In this document: in pieces, positions 15,288 to 24,419 of the stretch
How the letters are laid out: each line of letters opens with the position of its first letter
Numbering within the stretch: position 1 is the first letter of the stretch
NCBI GenBank assembly: GCA_017621845.1
Contig: JAGASI010000008.1
Span: 38,890 to 102,889 of the forward strand
Origin: Muribaculaceae bacterium
GTDB lineage: Bacteria; Bacteroidota; Bacteroidia; Bacteroidales; Muribaculaceae
Reading direction: 5' to 3'
DNA length: 64,000 nucleotides
Translations under genes and position numbers: made by a program
The notes under the pieces: generated by a model
Seen by the model: the letters and a program-made list of their open reading frames with translations, nothing else
What the model was told of the DNA's origin: nothing
The model's database searches: none

Positions 15288-15343
15288 ATATTGCGGTCAT
15301 AATCGGCTGAAAATACAAGGTGTTATACGATAACCGGCTATAG

Positions 15344-16660
15344 CTATATAGCAGTGTAGCGGTAGATGAGGTGTTGGGCGAGGCCGCGGGTGGCGAGGTA
15401 GGCGGTGAAGGCGAGCCATAGGCCGTGGTTGCCCATCGTGGGGGTGGCTATGAAATAGACTCCGAAGTATATGGCTGTGGCTATGGCCATCGACAGTAGC
15501 ATATAACGAGTAAGGGTGAGCCCTATGAAGACTCCATCCCAGATAAATGCCATAAAGCCACACAAGGGGACGGCTACAATCCACAGTCGGTAGTCAAGGG
15601 CAGTCGCAATGACATCAGCGCGGTCGGTGAGTATTGTGAATATCGCTTCTCCAAAGATAAAATATAATGCTGAACCGACTATACTCAGTATTACGCCCCA
15701 TGTCAACAAGGCCTTGATGGTGCTGTATAGAAGGCGCTTATTGCCGGCTCCATAGTATAATCCCGAGAGTGCCTCGCCGGCATAGGCAAAACCATCCATG
15801 AAGAATGAAAACAGCATAAACAATTGCATCAATACCGCATTGGCGGCCAATGTCGTGTCGCCCAGAACTGCTCCCGATCGTGTAAACCATAGGGTGACAG
15901 CGACCAAACATAGTGTTCGCAAGAATATATCAAAGTTTAATTTGAAAAAGCGTCCAATACGCGCATGAGGCTTGAATATGTCACGGGGATAGTATTTCAA
16001 CGACAGCCGTCGATTGAGTCCCACCATATATATCAATCCTATTACCAGGCCTATCCATTGAGAAACAGCTGTAGCAAAGCCCACGCCTGTGACACCCATG
16101 CCTAAAACATAAACCATGGTAAGGTTCAAGGCTATATTAACAAGATTGGAAATAACAGCCATCAACAGGATGGGGCGTGTGTCCTGATTGCCGATAAACC
16201 ATCCTGAAAGGGCGTATGTGCCGAGAACTGCCGGAGCACCCCAGATTGCCGCCGAGAAATATATATCGGCGCAGACAGCTGTTTCAGGCTCGGGAGACAG
16301 AAAAAGAATCATTCCACGGCACACAAGTGTTTGTAACGTAAGTAGTAATACCGAGGCTGCCAGAGCGATAAACATCGCCTGGAGCAGAAGGGTGGCGACG
16401 GCCGAGGTGTCACCGCGGCCGCGGGCTTGGGCTGTGAGTCCCGAGGTGCCGGTGCGCAGAAAATTCAGCACCCAGTATAACATATTGAATATCGAGCCAC
16501 CTACTGCTATAGCCGCCAGATAAACTGTATCTCCGAGGTGTCCCACTACGGCCGTGTCAACCATTGACATAAGAGGCGTGGCGACATTGGTTAATATCGC
16601 GGGCAACGCAAGCTTCAGTATAGAGCGGTTGATGTCGGTATTAAGTCGGTGTCCTTTCAT
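15344..16660 (-). CDS. MATE family efflux transporter
   Basis: Cation-coupled multidrug exporter of the MATE family (DinF branch), twelve predicted membrane segments. Typical features: an early LPAILTNVATPLMSMVDTAVVGHLG segment and a repeat of it in the second half, plus GTSGLTAQARGRGD at the first inter-helix loop. The frame extends to 16690, but its first ten codons (MQHDATCF...) lie in a hairpin; ATG at 16660 (MKGHRLNTDINRS) gives 438 residues and a normal N-terminus. Downstream of the OPT transporter gene, with a hairpin between, so perhaps separately transcribed. Substrate unknown. Confidence 0.9.
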   Translation of the reverse strand: MKGHRLNTDINRSILKLALPAILTNVATPLMSMVDTAVVGHLGDTVYLAAIAVGGSIFNMLYWVLNFLRTGTSGLTAQARGRGDTSAVATLLLQAMFIALAASVLLLTLQTLVCRGMILFLSPEPETAVCADIYFSAAIWGAPAVLGTYALSGWFIGNQDTRPILLMAVISNLVNIALNLTMVYVLGMGVTGVGFATAVSQWIGLVIGLIYMVGLNRRLSLKYYPRDIFKPHARIGRFFKLNFDIFLRTLCLVAVTLWFTRSGAVLGDTTLAANAVLMQLFMLFSFFMDGFAYAGEALSGLYYGAGNKRLLYSTIKALLTWGVILSIVGSALYFIFGEAIFTILTDRADVIATALDYRLWIVAVPLCGFMAFIWDGVFIGLTLTRYMLLSMAIATAIYFGVYFIATPTMGNHGLWLAFTAYLATRGLAQHLIYRYTAI

Positions 16661-16670
16661 GCCACAAAAA

Positions 16671-16714
16671 CAAGTTGCATCATGTTGCAACCGGGTGCAT
16701 CATGATGCAACTTG
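16671..16714 (-). terminator. Hairpin between the OPT and MATE genes
   Basis: A perfect 14-base inverted repeat (caagttgcatcatg 16671-16684, catgatgcaacttg 16701-16714) with a 16-base loop. It follows the OPT stop and ends 10 bases before the MATE ATG. It shares a TGATGCA core with the hairpins at 31161-31210 and 55092-55139. Confidence 0.6.
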
Positions 16715-16738
16715 ATATATCAAAACGGGATTTGCTGA

Positions 16739-18763
16739 TTAATCGTGACGGACTTTTGTGTCACGGCAAGACGCGATGTAGACATAGGCAATAATCAGAG
16801 CATATGCTACAAGGCCCAAGATTTGGGGTACAAACTCCATATCTGTCTCGGGGCGTTTCCATCCACACATGATAGTGATAGCGCCGAATACTCCGAACAA
16901 TGCACCACCGGCAATAAGGCCCGAAGCAATTAGTGTACCACGGTCAGAACGAGCTTTGGCAACAGCTTTATCTTTAGATGAACGAGCCACAAACCAGGCT
17001 ATGAGGCCTCCTACAAGCATTGGAGTGTTGAGATGGAGAGGCAGGAACATACCCAGGCAGAATGCCAGGGCCGGGACACCCAGCCAGTTGAGGATAATAG
17101 CGAGAATAGCACCGACTATATATAGAATCCAAGGAGCGCCCTGCCCCATCATCATCGGCTCGAGTACCTTGGCCATAGCATTGGCCTGAGGTGCTTGAAG
17201 AGCATTGGCACCTGAGAAGCCATAGACATTATTCAGCATCAATATCACACCACCGACTGTAGCTGCCGATACCAGAGTGCCGAGAAACTTAAATGTTTCC
17301 TGCTTGCGAGGGGTTGAACCGAGCCAGTAACCTATCTTCAGGTCGGTAACAAATCCTCCGGCCATCGAAAGCGCTGTACATACCACACCGCCGACAACCA
17401 TGGCGGCAACCATGCCGTTGGAGCCCTTAAGGCCGATACCAACAAAAATTGCCGATGCCACTATCAGTGTCATCAATGTCATTCCACTCACGGGATTTGA
17501 TCCGACAATAGCTATAGCATTAGCCGCCACAGTCGTAAACAAGAATGCGATGATTGTCACCACAACCCAAGCGACAAGTGCTTGCCAGAAAGTGCTGATA
17601 ACTCCAATCCAGAAGAATATAAGCACAGCGACCAGAGCAATAGCTATAAAGAAGGTGATATGCTTCATCGATATATCTCGTTGCCAACGCACTGTTTTTC
17701 CAGCCTCGGCTTTACCCTTAAACTCCTTGGAAGCAAGCCCTACAGCCTGTTGAATGATCGGCCACGACTTAATGATGCCAATAATACCGGCCATTGCAAT
17801 ACCACCGATACCTATCAAACGGGCATAGTCCTTAAATATGCCATCAGGTGACATGGCTACAATATCGGCTGAGCCATAGGTACCCATTACGGGAACTATA
17901 ACCCACCATACAAATATCGAGCCGGCAAAGATGACAAACGCATATTTTAGCCCCACGATATAACCAAGGCCGAGGACAGCCGCTCCGGTGTTGCATGAGA
18001 ATACAAACTTAAATTTGTCGGCCAATGCAGTACCCCAGGTATAGGCTGTTGTGGTGACGGTCTCAGCCCATACGCCAAATGTGGCAACGATATAGTCATA
18101 TATACCGCCGACTAAGGCTGCAACGATAAGCAGGTTGGCCTGACCGCCCGACTTGGATGAATTACCTGAAACAAGCACTTGGGTCGTAGCCGTAGCTTCG
18201 GGGAAAGGATACTTGCCGTGCATGTCTTTGACAAAGTATTTGCGGAACGGTATAAAGAACAATATACCCAGAACACCGCCGAGTAACGAACTCAAGAATA
18301 TTTCAACAAAGTTGACGGTAATCTCGGGATAAGCTTCTTTAAGGATATAAAGAGCCGGAAGAGTGAAAATTGCGCCGGCGACAATCACGCCCGAGCAAGC
18401 TCCTATCGATTGGATTATCACATTCTGACCCAGAGGATTACCCTGCAACTTACCTTTTTTCTGAAGGTAGCCGGATAGTCCGACTGCTATAATGGCGATA
18501 GGGATAGCGGCTTCAAATACCTGACCTACTTTAAGTCCCAGATATGCAGCTGCCGCACTAAAGATAACGGCCAAAATCAGACCCATTGATACAGAGTAAG
18601 GCGTGACCTCGGCATAGTCGCGTGCCGGATGCATCAAGGGACGATATTCTTCGTCATCGCCAAGTTCTCGAAAGGCGTTTTCCGGCATATCAACCGGATC
18701 AACCTCAGCAGGCGGGACTACTCGTGTTGTGTCGTCCGAAGACGGATGATTGGTTTGTTTCAT
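16739..18763 (-). CDS. OPT family oligopeptide transporter
   Basis: Proton-coupled oligopeptide or metal-chelate importer of the OPT family, inner membrane, about 15 hydrophobic segments in 674 residues. Recognisable blocks are SMGLILAVIFSAAAAYLGLK near residues 58-77, KYPFPEATATTQVLVSG near 185-201 and GIGGIAMAGIIGI near 316-328, all typical of the bacterial OPT group. The N-terminus is a polar cytoplasmic stretch. Follows the lytic transglycosylase gene after about 20 bases, so it may be read with the parA-parB unit. Substrate not determinable from sequence. Confidence 0.9.
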   Translation of the reverse strand: MKQTNHPSSDDTTRVVPPAEVDPVDMPENAFRELGDDEEYRPLMHPARDYAEVTPYSVSMGLILAVIFSAAAAYLGLKVGQVFEAAIPIAIIAVGLSGYLQKKGKLQGNPLGQNVIIQSIGACSGVIVAGAIFTLPALYILKEAYPEITVNFVEIFLSSLLGGVLGILFFIPFRKYFVKDMHGKYPFPEATATTQVLVSGNSSKSGGQANLLIVAALVGGIYDYIVATFGVWAETVTTTAYTWGTALADKFKFVFSCNTGAAVLGLGYIVGLKYAFVIFAGSIFVWWVIVPVMGTYGSADIVAMSPDGIFKDYARLIGIGGIAMAGIIGIIKSWPIIQQAVGLASKEFKGKAEAGKTVRWQRDISMKHITFFIAIALVAVLIFFWIGVISTFWQALVAWVVVTIIAFLFTTVAANAIAIVGSNPVSGMTLMTLIVASAIFVGIGLKGSNGMVAAMVVGGVVCTALSMAGGFVTDLKIGYWLGSTPRKQETFKFLGTLVSAATVGGVILMLNNVYGFSGANALQAPQANAMAKVLEPMMMGQGAPWILYIVGAILAIILNWLGVPALAFCLGMFLPLHLNTPMLVGGLIAWFVARSSKDKAVAKARSDRGTLIASGLIAGGALFGVFGAITIMCGWKRPETDMEFVPQILGLVAYALIIAYVYIASCRDTKVRHD

Positions 18764-18783
18764 AATTATTATATGATTGGTAA

Positions 18784-20565
18784 TTATTTTCTCCTACGCT
18801 TGGATTTTTTTGACTTGCCTTTTTTAGACGAGGTATTCTTGGATGGGATTTTAATTTTCTGTCCAATATCCAGGTTATCACTCTTAAGATTGTTGGCTTT
18901 CTTGATATCGTTGACAGAAACACCATATTTCTGGGACAATTTATACAAGCTCTCACCCGATTTTACAGTATGTGTAGTAGATTTATTGGTGCGAGACTCC
19001 TTGGCAGACTGCTTTTTATCCTCACGAGATTTTTTACCCTTGGCAGTTTTGTTGTTTTTAGCGACATCGGTATCATTACCGTCTTTTCTGTTGTTATCGA
19101 CAACATCAGGAGTTGATTGCATAGCCCGGGCCACTTGTTTGTCGGGATTTAAATCAACAGTCGAGTCGTTACATGCCACCGTTTTGTTCTGTCCATCGGC
19201 CGCCGACGATTGAGAGGCTTCATCAGTATCCGAGGGCTTGGCAGCCGGGACCCACTGGCGTTTATAGGTGTTGATTTTCAGAGTCTGACCTCGGCGCGGG
19301 CGTTTGGATATTTTGTTGGATTTTTTTATTGAGCTCTGGCTTACACCATATTTAGATGCAATAGAAGCAAGAGTCTCGCCACGACGCACTTTGTGATATT
19401 TCACGACAAGCTTGGATACATACTCGCCATCACCCTGAGGCTCGACCGAAGCATATCCCGATGATGGCTCGACTGAAGTGCGGGGAGCGTATAACTCGGC
19501 ATTGTGATTGACAATAGAATCTTCGTTGGCTAAATAGGAATAGACCTGTAGATTAGGCAACACAAGCGGATATTGTTTATTTACATCGCCGGGGATTACA
19601 TCTTGTCTATATTGGGGATTGAGGATACGCAGCTCGTCCATGGGGATACCCATGACATCTGAGATCTGCTTGAAGTGGACTCGTCGTGACACATGTATAG
19701 AGTCGGTGATGATGGGCTTGGAAGCAAGAGCCGGCGAGATACCATGTCGGTCATAGAAGTTCATGGCATAATTGGCGGCGATAAAAGCCGGGACATATCC
19801 ACGGGTCTCGGTGGGAAGAAATGGGTATATCTGCCAGAAATCTTTTTTACCCCCCCCGGCACGGCGTATGGCCTTGTTGACGTTGCCCGGGCCACAGTTA
19901 TATGCGGCGATTGCCAGCGACCAATCATCATAGGTGTTATAGAGTTTTTTGAGGTAACGAGCAGCGGCATCCGATGATGTATAAGGGTCTCGCCTCATGT
20001 CGACGAGCGTACTGACCTCAAGGCCTTCGCCACGGGCTGTGCCGAGCATGAACTGCCACAGTCCTGTAGCACCGGCACGAGAGACTGCGTTGGGATTGAG
20101 AGCCGATTCTATCACCGGAAGATATTTCAGTTCAAGAGGCATCTGGTATTTCTCAAGAGCCTGTTCAAATATAGGCATATAATAGATACTCATACCTAAC
20201 ATGGCCTCAACCAATGACTTTTTACGCTCGACGTACATGTCAATAAACGCCCTGACCGGTTTGTTATAGGGCATTTCTATAACATTGTTGAGCGACTGCA
20301 AGCAGTCGATATAGTCCTGATCGGAATAAGAGACATTGGTATTGCGTCTACTGCCCTTGTCGAGTGTAGCATAGTTGGTTAGATACCAGTTTTTCATCAA
20401 CTCGTGGGTGTCGGTCTCAAAGCTCTCAGGCGCAATAACGATTGACGTGAGAGTGGTGTCAGCTGCTATAGCGGTAACATTGTTTGGGAGCTTGGCGGCC
20501 GTGGCAATAAATACACTGCCGACGAGTAGAGACGAGGTAATGATTTTTCTCAGTGATATTTTCAT
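18784..20565 (-). CDS. mltD: Membrane-bound lytic transglycosylase with two LysM domains (MltD-like)
   Basis: Cleaves peptidoglycan glycan strands by non-hydrolytic transglycosylation in the periplasm. A signal peptide (MKISLRKIITSSLLVGSVFIATA) is followed by the SLT domain with the catalytic Glu in YLPVIESALNPNAVSRAGA and the ATGLWQFM motif. Two LysM modules follow, one at KVRRGETLASIASKYGV and one at the C-terminus (HTVKSGESLYKLSQKYGV), joined by a Lys/Ser/Asp-rich linker; the tail is very basic. The ATG at 20565 is preferred over 20592 because it begins the signal peptide. A run of eight G on the coding strand (19850-19857) encodes part of GGGKK. Downstream of parB and the DUF5683 gene. 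Confidence 0.92.
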   Translation of the reverse strand: MKISLRKIITSSLLVGSVFIATAAKLPNNVTAIAADTTLTSIVIAPESFETDTHELMKNWYLTNYATLDKGSRRNTNVSYSDQDYIDCLQSLNNVIEMPYNKPVRAFIDMYVERKKSLVEAMLGMSIYYMPIFEQALEKYQMPLELKYLPVIESALNPNAVSRAGATGLWQFMLGTARGEGLEVSTLVDMRRDPYTSSDAAARYLKKLYNTYDDWSLAIAAYNCGPGNVNKAIRRAGGGKKDFWQIYPFLPTETRGYVPAFIAANYAMNFYDRHGISPALASKPIITDSIHVSRRVHFKQISDVMGIPMDELRILNPQYRQDVIPGDVNKQYPLVLPNLQVYSYLANEDSIVNHNAELYAPRTSVEPSSGYASVEPQGDGEYVSKLVVKYHKVRRGETLASIASKYGVSQSSIKKSNKISKRPRRGQTLKINTYKRQWVPAAKPSDTDEASQSSAADGQNKTVACNDSTVDLNPDKQVARAMQSTPDVVDNNRKDGNDTDVAKNNKTAKGKKSREDKKQSAKESRTNKSTTHTVKSGESLYKLSQKYGVSVNDIKKANNLKSDNLDIGQKIKIPSKNTSSKKGKSKKSKRRRK

Positions 20566-20670
20566 AAAGCGTTGTAAGTGGGAGAGGAGCACTATAAGAG
20601 CTCGTTGATTGTTGATATTAGGGTTGTAGGACCGAGGATTGAGGATAGCATATTGTCAGTTTAATATTTT

Positions 20671-21492
20671 CTAAAAATTGAAAGCCCAGCTGAGACCTAT
20701 ACCCGGGAGCGAAGAACGCGCGTCAGGAATAAGCGCCGGGGTGACATCCATGGACAAGTCGGGGGATATATCAAAGTGGCTCAGTGAGGCATCGACATAC
20801 GCATCCACCATCGCCAATAAGTATACACCCACCATGCCAATGATACAAAGGTCGCGATTGCGACGATAGAAGTCTTTACGTGACTTTAGCAGATTGGTAA
20901 GCCAAGTCTTGTCAAGATCGGCCTCGGATGTCGTTGGAGGGAAAAAATCCATATAAGAATTGGTCGACGGGTCAGAGTCCATAATATCTCTATAGGCCCG
21001 CTGATAGTCATTGAGCATATTGTTATTCCACGAGGTTGCATACCCCAGGCCCATAAAGCCACCGACGACTATAGGCAACTTCCAGTAACGTCGGTTATAA
21101 ATTTGACCCAGGCCGGGGAATAACGCCGAGAGCCACACGGCTCGCGTGGGAGACGGGTTGAACTTGGTTTTACGTTCAATCCATATGTCATATCCGTCAA
21201 ATGCTTTATTAGCAAGAGAGTCATTGGCTCCAACAACCGGAGGACCCTGGACTGTTTGAGAGGTGGTGACGGTCATTGATGCCGAGTCACCGACTATGAC
21301 AACGACATCATCGGGTTCAAGGTCTACTTTCACCCCGATAGTGGCCGGGATAGTGTCGACAGACGTCGAGTCTGTCCTGATTGTGCCATGAGCATTGATA
21401 TCGAGTATCATTATAACAAGCAATGTCATCACTTGTCGTGAGACAGGTAATGACTGCAAGGCTTGTAATATGTATCGGCCGATGAATTTCAT
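20671..21492 (-). CDS. DUF5683 domain protein
   Basis: A 273-residue membrane-associated protein of unknown role. A signal-like or membrane segment lies near residues 19-35. The DUF5683 core follows: RAVWLSALFPGLGQIYNRRYWKLPIVVGGFMGLGY in two hydrophobic stretches, then a WNNN/YQRAYRD motif and a further membrane segment (CIIGMVGVYLLAMVDAYVDA). The gene overlaps parB by ATGA (21489-21492). The order parA-parB-DUF5683-transglycosylase is, as I recall, common in Bacteroidales, hinting at a link between chromosome segregation and envelope growth. That link is inference. Confidence 0.85.
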   Translation of the reverse strand: MKFIGRYILQALQSLPVSRQVMTLLVIMILDINAHGTIRTDSTSVDTIPATIGVKVDLEPDDVVVIVGDSASMTVTTSQTVQGPPVVGANDSLANKAFDGYDIWIERKTKFNPSPTRAVWLSALFPGLGQIYNRRYWKLPIVVGGFMGLGYATSWNNNMLNDYQRAYRDIMDSDPSTNSYMDFFPPTTSEADLDKTWLTNLLKSRKDFYRRNRDLCIIGMVGVYLLAMVDAYVDASLSHFDISPDLSMDVTPALIPDARSSLPGIGLSWAFNF

Positions 21493-22376
21493 CCTTTGTT
21501 GAGAGCGTCAAATATCGACAGCAGTTTCTCGAGTTCTTCGTCGTTCTTGAACGGGAAAGTGATATTTCCTTTACCGGAGGCGTTGCATGTAAATTTAACC
21601 GGCGTGTTGAATGTCACCGAAAGATGTTTTTTCAGTATATCAAAGTCCCCCGACGAGTATTTGGAAGCTGAAGGCTTGGCGGTAGCTTTTTTTTCAGTCT
21701 CACCGTTTTGATAAGCTCTGGCCAGTTCTTCGACACGTCTTACTGAAAGGTCTTGTTTGAGTATCTCATTGTACAGCTTGAGTTGCAGGGCCGGTTTATC
21801 AATCGTAAGAAGGGCACGTGCATGTCCCATATCGACGCGTTTGTCACGTAGTCCGAGTTGAACCTCGGCAGGAAGCCTCAGAAGTCTCAGGAAGTTGGCT
21901 ATGGTGGCACGCTTCTTACCTATACGCTCTGACAAACGTTCTTGGGTAAGATTATACTGGTCAATAAGTTTTTTAAATGTAAGTGCAATCTCAATGGCAT
22001 TAAGGTCTTCACGTTGGATATTCTCAATAAGAGCCATCTCGGTGAGTTCGGCCTCGTTGGCTGTGCGTATATAGGCAGGGACACGAGTAAGGCCGGCACG
22101 CATAGCGGCACGGTAACGACGCTCACCGGCTATTATCTGATATGAGTCGGGTCCTGTTTTACGTAATGACAGAGGTTGAATGATGCCAAGCTCTTTTATC
22201 GACGTTGCCAACTCGTCGAGCGCGTCCTCGTCAAACGTTGTGCGTGGTTGGTCGGGGTTGGGCTTTATCTGTTCAAGAAGAACATCATTGATCGCTGTCG
22301 ATCCACGGGCGGGTACGTCATCCATAGAGATGAGGGAGTCGAGGCCTCGACCGAGGGCATTGCGTTTGATTGACAT
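21489..22376 (-). CDS. parB: Chromosome partitioning protein ParB
   Basis: Binds parS sites and spreads as a CTP-dependent clamp to help segregate the chromosome. The start NALGRGLDSLI is the ParA-contact tail. The ParB N domain has IKPNPDQPRTTFDEDALDELA and the CTP-site box GERRYRAAMRAGL near residues 82-94. The helix-turn-helix includes TQERLSERIGKKRATIANFLRLL near 143-165. The C-terminal dimer domain is present, so the protein is full length (295 residues). About 80 bases after parA. TGTTCCAC boxes resembling parS half-sites lie upstream of parA. Confidence 0.95.
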   Translation of the reverse strand: MSIKRNALGRGLDSLISMDDVPARGSTAINDVLLEQIKPNPDQPRTTFDEDALDELATSIKELGIIQPLSLRKTGPDSYQIIAGERRYRAAMRAGLTRVPAYIRTANEAELTEMALIENIQREDLNAIEIALTFKKLIDQYNLTQERLSERIGKKRATIANFLRLLRLPAEVQLGLRDKRVDMGHARALLTIDKPALQLKLYNEILKQDLSVRRVEELARAYQNGETEKKATAKPSASKYSSGDFDILKKHLSVTFNTPVKFTCNASGKGNITFPFKNDEELEKLLSIFDALNKG

Positions 22377-22457
22377 GATTTTGAATTGATTTTACTTTTG
22401 GAAATATTAAACAGAGCTGATTAAAACCTTTTCATAAGATTATATCAGTTCGTCAAA

Positions 22458-23231
22458 TTATTTTTTCTGGGAATGTTTTTTGATGATTTCTTTTGCCAGG
22501 GCAATATGCGATGTCGCACCTCGGCTTTCAGAGTCATACAGCAACACGGGAAGTCCGTGGGATGGGGCCTCGCTGAGTTTGATATTACGTGGTATCACGG
22601 TATCAAATATCATATCGGCAAAATGATTTTTCAGTTCGTCATATATTTGATTGGCGAGCTTGAGACGAGAGTCATACATTGTCAACAGAAAACCTTCAAT
22701 CTCGAGAGCGGGATGAAGACGTGACTTAATGATACGTATGGTGTTGAGCAACTTGGTGATGCCTTCGAGAGCAAAGTATTCAGCCTGTACCGGAATGATT
22801 ACCGAATCAGCGGCAGTCAAAGCATTGACTGTGATGAGTCCCAACGACGGTGAACAGTCAATAAGTATGTAGTCATACTCGTTCTTAATCGGCTCAAGCA
22901 GATTTCTGAGCACTTTCTCTCGGTCAGGACGATTGATAAGCTCGAGCTCGGCACCGGCAAGATCTATACGCGAACCTATAAGGTCAAGACCCTCTATACA
23001 TGTCTTGACTTGAGAGCCTGCCAGAGGATACCCGTCGACGAGACACTCATAAATCGATGATACCATTGAGGCCGGGTCTATACCATATCCCGAGGTAGCG
23101 TTGGCCTGAGGGTCGGCATCGATAATTAATACTCGTTTTTTGTTGACGGCAAGAGAGGCAGCAAGATTAATAGTGGTAGTAGTCTTACCTACACCGCCTT
23201 TTTGGTTGGCTATTGCAATTATTTTACCCAT
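22458..23231 (-). CDS. parA: Chromosome partitioning ATPase ParA
   Basis: Deviant Walker ATPase that moves ParB-parS complexes on the nucleoid. IIAIANQKGGVGKTTTTINLA at the N-terminus is the deviant Walker A with both lysines, DADPQANAT follows, and YILIDCSPSLGLITVNAL near residue 118 is Walker B. The open frame reaches 23294, but ATG at 23231 begins MGKIIAIANQKGG, the family start; 257 residues is normal for a chromosomal ParA. A leader of about 170 bases separates it from the promoter at 23412-23443. The divergent neighbour is surE. Confidence 0.95.
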   Translation of the reverse strand: MGKIIAIANQKGGVGKTTTTINLAASLAVNKKRVLIIDADPQANATSGYGIDPASMVSSIYECLVDGYPLAGSQVKTCIEGLDLIGSRIDLAGAELELINRPDREKVLRNLLEPIKNEYDYILIDCSPSLGLITVNALTAADSVIIPVQAEYFALEGITKLLNTIRIIKSRLHPALEIEGFLLTMYDSRLKLANQIYDELKNHFADMIFDTVIPRNIKLSEAPSHGLPVLLYDSESRGATSHIALAKEIIKKHSQKK

Positions 23232-23281
23232 TTTGCGAGTTGTTTTAATCTTGGTAACGCTTGACATGGGGCACATTGGAA

Positions 23282-23476
23282 TGTTCCACATCAACGAGCT
23301 GAAAACTCAACCATGTGTTTTCAGCCCTAATCAGAGCCATGTCCACAAGACTACTTCAAAAATCGCTATCCTTAGAATTAACACGTCTCGTGATACACGA
23401 TTCTTACACTGCAAAGGAAACCAAAAACCTTCAAAAAATCAAGAAAATGTTCCACAAATGTTCCACAATGTTGAAA
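23282..23476. promoter_or_regulatory. Cluster of parS-like half-sites
   Basis: Three copies of TGTTCCAC at 23282-23289, 23448-23455 and 23459-23466, the last two 11 bases apart, plus a related TGTTGAAA at 23469-23476. Bacterial parS is close to TGTTTCACGTGAAACA, so each is a plausible half-site. None forms a full 16-base palindrome. The tandem pair sits between the divergent parA and surE promoters. Confidence 0.4.
23412..23443 (-). promoter_or_regulatory. parA promoter
   Basis: Minus strand: -7 box TTCCTTTG (23412-23419, one base off TAnnTTTG) and CTTG (23440-23443, one base off TTTG), spacer 20. The start site would be near 23405. Confidence 0.45.
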
Positions 23477-23489
23477 AGTAACCAAAAGT

Positions 23490-23521
23490 GTTGATAACTA
23501 TTTGAAAAAATCTTAAATTTG
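23490..23521 (+). promoter_or_regulatory. surE promoter
   Basis: GTTG (23490-23493, one base off TTTG), a 20-base spacer and a perfect -7 box TAAATTTG (23514-23521). The start site would be near 23527, about 40 bases before the first surE codon. Confidence 0.6.
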
Positions 23522-23568
23522 CCTTCTGTTTAGGCTTGTATCTACAGATATATTAACAATTAATAGTT

Positions 23569-24366
23569 ATGGCATATATTATGAATGATTATAGCAAATC
23601 TATCCGCCCCCTGATATTAGTAACTAATGATGACGGTGTCAGAGCTCCCGGTCTTAAGGCCATGGTAGATGCCGTTAAAGACCTTGGCGAAGTGATTGTT
23701 GTTGCTCCGGCCCAACCTCAGTCAGGTCAATCATCAGCATTATCGGTTAACAAACCGTTGCGCATCAACGAGCATGAGGATTATAATGGTGTGCGTGTAT
23801 TTTCGGTTACCGGTACGCCGGTCGACTGCGTAAAACTCGGGTTGCACTCGATTGTCTCACGCAAACCCGACTTCTTGTTTTCAGGAATAAACCATGGCTC
23901 CAACTCGGGGAATGCCATTACATATTCAGGCACAATGGGAGCTGTAATCGAGGGTTGCACCGAGGGCATATGTTCGGTGGGATTTTCATTGCTTCATCAC
24001 TCGTTAGCGGCTGACTTCTCTCTCTCGTCAGAGTTGGTCAAGGAGTTGGCGACTCGCGTTGTGACCAATCCATTGACGACTCACCAATGTCTAAATATCA
24101 ATATTCCGGCCAAAGTTGTCCCCGAGGGCGCACGCGTCTGCCGCGCTGCCATAGGCCACTGGAGTGAACAATATGAGCGCTATCTTGATCCTCAGGGCAA
24201 GCCATTCTATTGGCTCACAGGCCGATTTATCAATGAAGAGCCAAATGCCATAGACACCGATGAGTATTGGCTTTCTAAAAATTACATCTCGGTAGTACCT
24301 GTCACCCCCGACCAGACTCTATTCTCGGCAATTGACCCGATGTCCAAGGTATTCAATATCTCATGA
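23569..24366 (+). CDS. surE: 5'/3'-nucleotidase SurE
   Basis: Metal-dependent nucleoside monophosphate phosphatase, stationary-phase survival protein. PLILVTNDDGVRAPGL holds the metal-binding Asp pair (NDDG); APAQPQSGQSSALS, VTGTPVDCVKLGL and FSGINHGSNSGNAITYSGTMGA are the other SurE active-site blocks. At 265 residues it is full length. The start could be ATG 23569 or ATG 23581 (MNDYSKSIRPL); the shorter form leaves the family's compact N-terminus. Monocistronic by appearance: divergent from parA, convergent with the esterase gene. Confidence 0.95.
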   Translation: MAYIMNDYSKSIRPLILVTNDDGVRAPGLKAMVDAVKDLGEVIVVAPAQPQSGQSSALSVNKPLRINEHEDYNGVRVFSVTGTPVDCVKLGLHSIVSRKPDFLFSGINHGSNSGNAITYSGTMGAVIEGCTEGICSVGFSLLHHSLAADFSLSSELVKELATRVVTNPLTTHQCLNINIPAKVVPEGARVCRAAIGHWSEQYERYLDPQGKPFYWLTGRFINEEPNAIDTDEYWLSKNYISVVPVTPDQTLFSAIDPMSKVFNIS

Positions 24367-24419
24367 TGTTACCACCGCCTCGGCCAGGCTCTTAATACAG
24401 GAAGCCGGGTAATCTCGGC

